Source of the DNA: Yamagishiella unicocca
Taxonomy: Eukaryota > Chlorophyta > Chlorophyceae > Chlamydomonadales > Volvocaceae
Length of the DNA: 64,000 nucleotides
Direction: 5' to 3'
Assembly (NCBI GenBank): GCA_003116995.1
Contig: BDSL01000111.1
Span: 62,001-126,000 of the forward strand
Made by a program: the position numbers and the translations under genes
The notes under the pieces: generated by a model
What the model was told of the DNA's origin: nothing
Seen by the model: only the letters and a program-made list of their open reading frames with translations
Databases searched by the model: none
Shown: positions 57,588-64,000 of the stretch, piece by piece
Numbering within the stretch: position 1 is the stretch's first letter
How the letters are laid out: every line of letters begins with the position of its first letter

Positions 57588-60500
57588 ATGCTATGCCTAC
57601 CTAAGAGTCTATGTCTTGGTACAGTAACAACCATGTCTATCCAGTTACAGGCATGGCACCTTAGGACGCTGATACTATTATATCTTGGTGTTGCCAATGC
57701 CGAAGTTCTACCATCAAGCTCTATGACCCGGAACGGAGTCGTGGTCTTGTCGTCCAACTCGGATGCCAGTTCCATGTTGGCCATTCGTGACGGCAACGGT
57801 GTGTAGTGCATTTGGTTCTGGAACCTACTTGCGAAATGCTGGTTGCGCTTTGTGCTTGGCCATTGTGGGCAGCCCCAAACGGCAGTGTCGCGGACGGGTG
57901 CGGCGGTCAGCAGTCAGGCGAAAACGCTGCCTCGGCGTTGTGTACATACATATGAAAGTAAAGCTACGTTTATTTGTAGTTTCAATCCCCTAATGGGTAC
58001 ATACCGATGTAGCTTTAGTAGCTTCGCCTCTGACGATTATTTAAAAATCCAAAGAACGTTATTGAGTCTATAGCGCGACGCGTCCTTGAAGCGAAATGCA
58101 TCCATATCCAACAGCTCATCCACGTCAAATCGTAGACGCGACGCGCCACCGTACCACCGTACGTATCGCAAAGACGTCCCCCATTCCCCCTCCCTCCCTG
58201 GAAAAATGCTCGCCCCCAACAGACACCACCAAGTGGCAGAGCGGCGCCTGCTTCCCAACCGGCTACATCACACGGTCCTCCATGAACGCCGTGTACCTGC
58301 GCTGCAGCAGCACCACTGCCTGCTCCGCAACGACCGGATCCACAAAGCTGTACGGCGCCACCGACGGCCGCACCGACACGTCGCCCGCCTCCATCGCCCG
58401 CGTCTCCGGCAAGGCCACGTTTCGCCTGACGCTGCCGTCGCCCGCCCAAATCACGAGGGTTAGTCTTCGTGGCGTGTTCGCGGCTGCGAGCAGCTCCAAC
58501 CCCATAGCCGCCACTGCCTGGCTCTTCGCGGTGCTATCCTCCGGTACCACGGTGCCGGTCCTGGCCGTCAACTCCAGCTCCAACAACTTGCTTGTCGCCG
58601 CCACGGGCAGCTGGGGCAATGTGGTGTCGTTGCTGATCAACTCCTCCTCCGCCTTCTCGGTCAGCGAGGTGGCCGCACAGAAGGCCCCGTGCTTCGAGTC
58701 GGCGACCGTGGACCTGGGGGCGCCGCGGGATATCGGGTCGATTCGGTAGGGAAGGGATGGCGCGAGGGAGGGGAGGGCTCAAGGGAGGGGAGGGCTCGAG
58801 GGAGGGGAGGGCTCGAGGGAGGGCTGACAGGGCAGCGCGGGCAGGTGCGATGCAGTGAGGGGGATTAGGTACATGGAAGGACCAGCGAACTAAAACCGGA
58901 AGAAATGAAATGCAGGGGGGGCTTGGGGCGGTGACGAGGGATGCCATACCCGAGTCCGAGGAGGGGTGGCAGGGAGGCCTCATCCCCGCACCCCGCCAAT
59001 CCACCCACCTCCGCCACCATCGCCCCCCCCGCAGCGTGCGCTACTGGCCTGGCAGCATGGGTCTGTCCTCCTGGCTGCGGTCCTCCCTGGACGGCTCCAC
59101 GTACACCGACGTGGTGGCGGGTCTGGGGCTGCAGCCGCTGGACACCTCGCGGCTGGATGCGCTGCTGCTGCAGATGCCGGTGCCGCTCAAGGTGGGCGGG
59201 GAGGGCGGGAAGAGGTGGCGGGGCGGCAGGGGCGGCAGGGGCGGGGGCGGCAAGAGACCTGTCCGCCGCCGCTCCTCTCCTCCCATTTCATTGCCCCACC
59301 CCGCCCTTTGTCTCTACGCTACCCTTCCCTGCCCCCCCCCTGCCGCCTCCAGGCCCGCTACCTGTCGGTTCGGCACCAAGTCGTGGAGAAGGACTGGGCC
59401 AAGGTGTACGTCTGGGGCATAGATGCATGGGCGCCCCCGCCTCCGCCGCCTCCGCCTCCGCCGCCCCCCTCCCCCTCCCCTCCCCTGCCCCCCTCGCCGC
59501 CGCCTGCGCTGCCGGCGTCGTCTCCTCCACCCGCCCCTCCTGCGTGGGACAACTTCGCCGGTACCGTCCGAGCCTACAGCTACAAGGCGTGAGTGCGGGC
59601 AGCACGCAACGGCGTCGACGCCGCGCGCGTGTACCTGTGATACCGTACACACGCACACACACACACGCACACACGTACACACACACGCATTCCGGATTCC
59701 TTGGTCTCATCGCGCTCAGTTTCCTTCGCGGCTCAGCTCAGCATACTTAAAACACACGCACACACACGCACACACGTTTACCCTTCCTTTCCTCTCCACC
59801 CTGCCCTGTCCTACCCTAGCCCATATTCAACGCGCACCAACCAAACCCATCTCCCGGCCCCCCCCCCACACACAACATTCCTCCCCCCGGCCGTGGATTC
59901 GCGGATATGATAACAACCCCCCTCTACACCCCTCCCCCTCCCCTCTGCCCCACCCCCCACCCCACCCCACGTCGTGCAGCCAGGTGGCGGTTTCCTCCAA
60001 CCCCGTCGCCACCGCGCTGCCCAACATTGTTGACGGCAACGACAACACGCAGTGGCAGAGCGACGCCTGCTTCCCCACCGGCTACATGGGCCGCCCCGCC
60101 ATGAGCCCCCTGCTGCAGCTCTGCAACGGCACCAGCGCCACCGGCGCCCCCGCGTCCTACTGCACCGCCTCCACCGGCTCCACGGGCCTCACCTCCGCCA
60201 CCGACACCAGCGTCTACACGGGGGCGGCCATCGCAGCCGCAGCCGCGCGGGCGGGGGCGGCGGACGCGGCCTTCTTCGCCGCCGTCGTGCCCGGCGGGCC
60301 GCGCGTTGTGACCCGGGTCAGCGTCAAGGGCTTCTACGCGGCTAACACCACCGTGGTGCTGGTGCTGCGACCCGTGGGTCAGAGCCAGGCGGAGGAGCAG
60401 CGGGTGGTGGTGACGACGCTGGTGCCGGCGGTGAATAACTACAACTGGGTGCACGTCAAGGGAGAGTGGCAGGTGGGGGGCGGAGGGGGCAGTGTGTAGT

Positions 60501-63500
60501 GAGAAGATGCAAGGTGTATGTAGCACCTTCAAACGCACGGCGCTGCTCCCCGCAGCTGGAGCTGCCGCCTTGGGAGCCGCGCCAGGCCAGCACCTGGGCC
60601 AGCACCTGGCCCCCGTCAGTGCAGTGCTCGCCCCACAAACGCCGCCATCGGTACTAGCATCAGCGTTCCACCCCTCCCAACCCCCGTCTCGTCCCACCCC
60701 CGTCTCCTCCCACCCCCGTCTCCTCCCACCCCCCGTCTCGTCCCACCCCCCGTCTCGTCCCACTCCCCGTCTCGGCGCAGGACGTGGTTTCGGTGCGGGT
60801 TGAGAGCACCGGCAAGTTCACCCTGACGGAGGTCGGGGTGCAGTCCGGCACGTGCATGGAGGAGGCGACGGTGGACATGGGGGCAGTGAAGGAGGTGGGC
60901 GTCCTCAGGTGGGTCGGAAGGGGTGGGCGCACTCGAGCGGGGCACGTGGGGTTAGGGGCCGCGGTTGGTTGCGGTCAGTTGCGGTCAGTTACGATCAGTT
61001 GCGTTGCTGTTGAGCCGGGGAAAACGATGGGCAGCTGTGTGTGCCGGTAGTAATGGAGGCAGAGGTTTGAGCCCTGGGGACCAAAGCTACCTTCCGGCTG
61101 CTCACCCGACCTGGTCGTGGCCTATCGGGGGCCACCGGCCCTGCGATTGAAGGTCGCTGCGCCACCTGCTCGGCTGCTTGTGGTTGTCCCTTCTCCCCTG
61201 CCGGCCCACGGGTCTGGTCGCCGCCCCCTGCCGGTCCACGGGTCTGATCGCCGCCCCCTGCCGCCTCGGTTCCTCCGTCCCCCAGGTTTCGCTACTGGTC
61301 CATGGATGCAGTGGCGACCAACATGTCCGTCTCGGCGGACGGAGTCAACTGGGACATCATCAGGGTGGGCCCGGGGCAGGGCGGGAGGGAGGGGGAGGGA
61401 GAGAGGGAGGGAGGGGGCAGGGAGAGAGGGAGGGGGGGCAGGGGCAAGTGCGGAGGGAGGGGGCAGGGGGGGAGGGAGGCGGCAGGGAGGGTGCAGAGAG
61501 GGAGGGGGGTTCGAGGAAGACCCGTGGATGGAGGGGCAGGGAGAAAGGGTTTGCAAAACAAACCCGTTTACGCGACGTGGGGAGGGAGGGAGCGAGAAGG
61601 GAGGTGTGCGCCACCTCTCCCGGTACGACACGGTGCACGGCTAGCTCCTCCCTCCCTCCCCGTGCGCGCAATCCTTCCCTCCCTCCCTTGCACCCCCCTC
61701 CGCCCCCTGTCGCCCCGCTGCCCTGCTGGCGGCCCGGGTGGCCAGCAGGACATCACCTCCCGCCTGCTGCCTGCGCTAGGGCCGCGGCCGGGTGCACCCT
61801 GCCGCCCACACGCACCCTGCAGCCCTTCTCCCCCTGCCCACTGACCCGCCCCCCCACTCACCGCCCCCCCCGTCCCTCCCACCCGCCCTCCCCCCCCCCA
61901 GGCCAACATGGACCCCACGCTGCTGTCTGCGGTGGAGCTCTTCCTGCCCTCCATCATCTACGTGAGGGCGGGAGGGGAGGGAGGGCCGGACAGGGGAGGG
62001 CCGGGCAGGAGGGGGCAGGGGAGCGCAGGGCCGGACAGGAGGGGGCAGGGGAGCGCAGGGTCGGGCAGGAGAGGGCAGGGAAGCGCAGGGTCGGGCAGGA
62101 GGGGGCAGGGGAGCGCAGGGTCGGGCAGGAGGGGGCAGGGGAGCGCAGGGTCGGGCAGGAGAGGGCAGGGAAGCGCAGGGTCGGGCAGGAGGGGGCAGGG
62201 GAGCGCAGGGTCGGGCAGGAGAGGGCAGGGGAGCGCAGGGTCGGGCAGGAGAGGGCAGGGGAGCGCAGGGTCGGGCAGGAGAGGGCAGGGGAGCGCAGGG
62301 TCGGGCAGGAGAGGGCAGGGAAGCGCAGGGTCGGGCAGGAGGGGGCAGGGGAGCGCAGGGTCGGGCAGGAGGGGGCAGGGGAGCGCAGGGTCGGGCAGGA
62401 GAGGGCAGGGAAGCGCAGGGTCGGGCAGGAGGGGGCAGGGGAGCGCAGGGTCGGGCAGGAGAGGGCAGGGGAGCGCAGGAGAGGGCAGGAGAGGGCAGGG
62501 AAGCGCAGGGTCGGGCAGGAGGGGGCAGGGGAGCGCAGGGTCGGGCAGGAGAGGGCAGGGGAGCGCAGGGTCGGGCAGGAGAGGGCAGGGGAGCGCAGGG
62601 TCGGGCAGGAGAGGGCAGGGGAGCGCAGGGTCGGGCAGGAGAGGGCAGGGGAGCACAGGGCTTGGTAAGGCGGAGCAGCTGGGGGGTATGGGAAGGATGG
62701 GCGGAGGGGCGGGGGTAGCGAGGACCGGGTGCGGTGGGGCTGCACCGGTGTGTTTGGTTGCGCCACACCGCGATCACACCGCTGCTGTCATCACCACCAC
62801 ATCGACCCGGGTAACCCCGGGCCACCCACATCACGCAAGGGCACATGCCGGTCAAGCCCCCTCGGCCCCTCGCCCCATGATCCGCCCCGCCTGCCCGCCT
62901 GGTGGGCCCTGTGCCGCAGATCCGCTACCTGCGCATCACGCACCGGGTCAAGGAGGACGCGGACTGGCGGAAGGTGCGTGCTGGCCGGGAAGGGGGAGGG
63001 AGGGTTTAAGGGGGGATGGGTTGAAGGCGGGAAGGGAGGGAGGGGGGGAGGGTTAAAAAGGGGGGCGGGTTGAAGGCGGGAAGGGAGGGAGGGAGGGTTT
63101 GAAAGGAAACCCATTGGCCGGCTTTTAAGGAAGGGAGGTGTGAGAGGGGAGGAGGAAGGGGGCGGTTGAAAATTCTGTTGGTTGTTGGCGGCAGCTGCAC
63201 GCAAGCGGGAGGGCAGCTGAGGGCGCCACCTCTCTCGGTGGTCGGGGAAGGAAGGGCTGGGTGCGCCGTACCGGCGCATGCATGGTGTCCCCAGACACAG
63301 CGCAGACTGCATCGCCTCCCGGCCGGGTCCGCCCCCCCCCCGCAGGTGTACGTCTGGGGCATCGACGCGTACGACGTGTACGGCCGTTGGGGCTCGCCTC
63401 CCGCCGCCGAGCCGCACCCGACCAGCCTACGCGCCATGCTGGGCCTCAACGGCATCTGGGGCTGGGGCTTCAACAAGTACTCCAACACCCTGCGCGCGTG

Positions 63501-64000
63501 AGTAGGGTCGGGCCCGGTTGGGCGGTTGATTCAGTTGCCTGGTGGCACCGAGTGGTTGCGTCGTACTGTCCATGTTTTACGGTGGGTTGCTTTACGCCGC
63601 ATTACGTATGCCATAACGCCCGCCAAACTAGTGTTGTGCTTCAAGCCCCTAACCAACAGCGATAAGGTACGGTGGCAGCAAAGGTAGCCCCCGCCCTCGC
63701 GTGGTCTTCCCCCCCCCCGGGTGTTCCCTCCAGGGAGGGCAAGGGCCCCGACATGTACACCGCGATCGGCAGCTGGGCCCGGAACTACCACAGCATGAAC
63801 TGGGACGTCAGCTGGCCCACACACAGCGCCAAGTACGACACCATGGCCAAGACAGGTGGGACACGGAGACCCGCGCGAGGGAGCACCGTGCCTTTGGCTT
63901 ACCGCTGGTCCGTGCAACTCCCGCGGTTGTGGAGCAGCGAGCAAGGGCCGGAGCAGCTACTAGCCAGAGCAGCGGGGTGGTGGTGGTGTGATAACCGGTG
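57588..64000 (+). CDS. Secreted protein: two discoidin-like domains, Pro-rich linker, start of a probable glycosidase domain (3' end outside window)
   Basis: Eleven exons join in phase: 57588-57798, 58223-58745, 59035-59191, 59353-59588, 59980-60472, 60781-60908, 61286-61364, 61902-61961, 62920-62973, 63346-63497, 63734-63855. They give over 720 aa and run on past 64000. ATG 57633 yields a good signal peptide (LRTLILLYLGVANAEV); ATG 57588 is in frame upstream. Domains 1 and 2 are homologous: SSNSDASSMLAIRDGNDTTK / SSNPVATALPNIVDGNDNTQ, both then WQS-x-ACFPTGY; ATVDLG / ATVDMG; IRVRYW / LRFRYW; both end KVYVWGIDA. This is the F5/8-type C (galactose-binding-like) pattern, inferred. Between them lies a PPPPSPSPPLPPSPPP linker typical of algal wall glycoproteins. 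After domain 2, LGLNGIWGWGFNKYSNTL and ARNYHSMNWDVSWP resemble the opening of a secreted glycoside-hydrolase-like domain (recall, not searched). Confidence 0.82.
60661..60779. repeat. Short C-rich tandem repeat before exon 6 of the discoidin gene
   Basis: Units of the form CCCACCCCCCGTCTCGTC recur about seven times at 16-18 bp spacing right up to the acceptor at 60780. Confidence 0.85.
61501..61530 (-). repeat. Dispersed intronic repeat, copy in discoidin-gene intron 7
   Basis: GTTCGAGGAAGACCCGTGGA at 61510 onward is the reverse complement of sequence at 36828-36852 in LRR intron 4; the adjacent C/G-rich run also matches. Confidence 0.6.
61975..62655. repeat. 30-bp minisatellite, ~22 copies, in discoidin-gene intron 8
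   Basis: Unit GGGTCGGGCAGGAGRGGGCA plus GGGRAGCGCA is repeated about 22 times, with GAG/GGG and A/G variants giving a partial higher-order pattern. Its period is a multiple of three and it lacks stops, which explains very long false open frames on both strands (up to about 380 codons). Confidence 0.95.

Noticed and set aside
60556..60660. Possible extra exon (LELPPWEPRQ...) in the discoidin gene
   Set aside because: Alignment of domain 1 with domain 2 joins GEWQ directly to DVVSVRV, leaving no place for it.
61908..63056. 382-codon plus-strand frame of Gly/Ser/Arg repeats
   Set aside because: It is the 30-bp minisatellite in an intron; true exons on either side use different frames and strong splice sites.

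Overview
This is nuclear DNA of a chlamydomonadalean (volvocine-type) green alga. The evidence is short exons with GT-AG introns, strongly GC-biased coding sequence in part of the window, C-rich introns full of minisatellites, TGTAA poly(A) signals just after several genes, and protein families with land-plant or animal orthologues plus an SPPP-rich extracellular-matrix style protein. The species cannot be fixed from the sequence. All gene models below were built by hand by joining exons whose splice phases agree and whose joined protein matches a known family or a consistent repeat. No bacterial, organellar, rRNA, tRNA or CRISPR features were seen.

Layout. 1-2052 (+): 3' half of a tafazzin-type acyltransferase. 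2053-10925: a gene-poor stretch with decayed coding fragments (4.2-6.2 kb) and a coiled-coil repeat protein (6.6-7.1 kb, minus). 10926-15740 (-): a large glutamine-rich CONSTANS-like B-box/CCT transcription factor. 15.8-21.2 kb: no recognised gene, one foldback (MITE-like) element. 21197-27484 (+): phospholipase B-like hydrolase. 29954-33022 (-): mitochondrial-type alanine:glyoxylate aminotransferase 2. 34209-38231 (-): leucine-rich-repeat protein. 38578-39928 (+): TMCO1. 40489-48436 (+): DHX15/Prp43 DEAH helicase. 49147-50304 (-): a small secreted protein I do not recognise. 50684-51478 (+): EMC5/MMgT. 52305-56203 (+): Tim17/22/23-family protein with a C-terminal SAM-like segment (HP20/HP30 type). 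57588->64000 (+): secreted protein with two tandem discoidin-like domains and the start of a probable glycosidase domain, running off the window.

The genes between 38 and 56 kb are compact, of moderate GC and dominated by membrane biogenesis functions (TMCO1, EMC5, Tim17 family). TMCO1 and EMC5 each start head-to-head with a minus-strand gene about 350-380 bp away. Introns of two of these genes have been expanded by unrelated arrays of 330-400 bp repeats. The GC-rich blocks (1-2 kb, 21-27 kb, 29.5-32.3 kb, 34-37.6 kb, 58-64 kb) carry short-period minisatellites in introns, and three genes (AGT2, LRR, discoidin) cross an abrupt AT-rich to GC-rich boundary between exons. I found no clear evidence of a wholly new molecular system; the best leads are the small secreted protein, the discoidin/glycosidase protein and the Q-rich B-box/CCT regulator.
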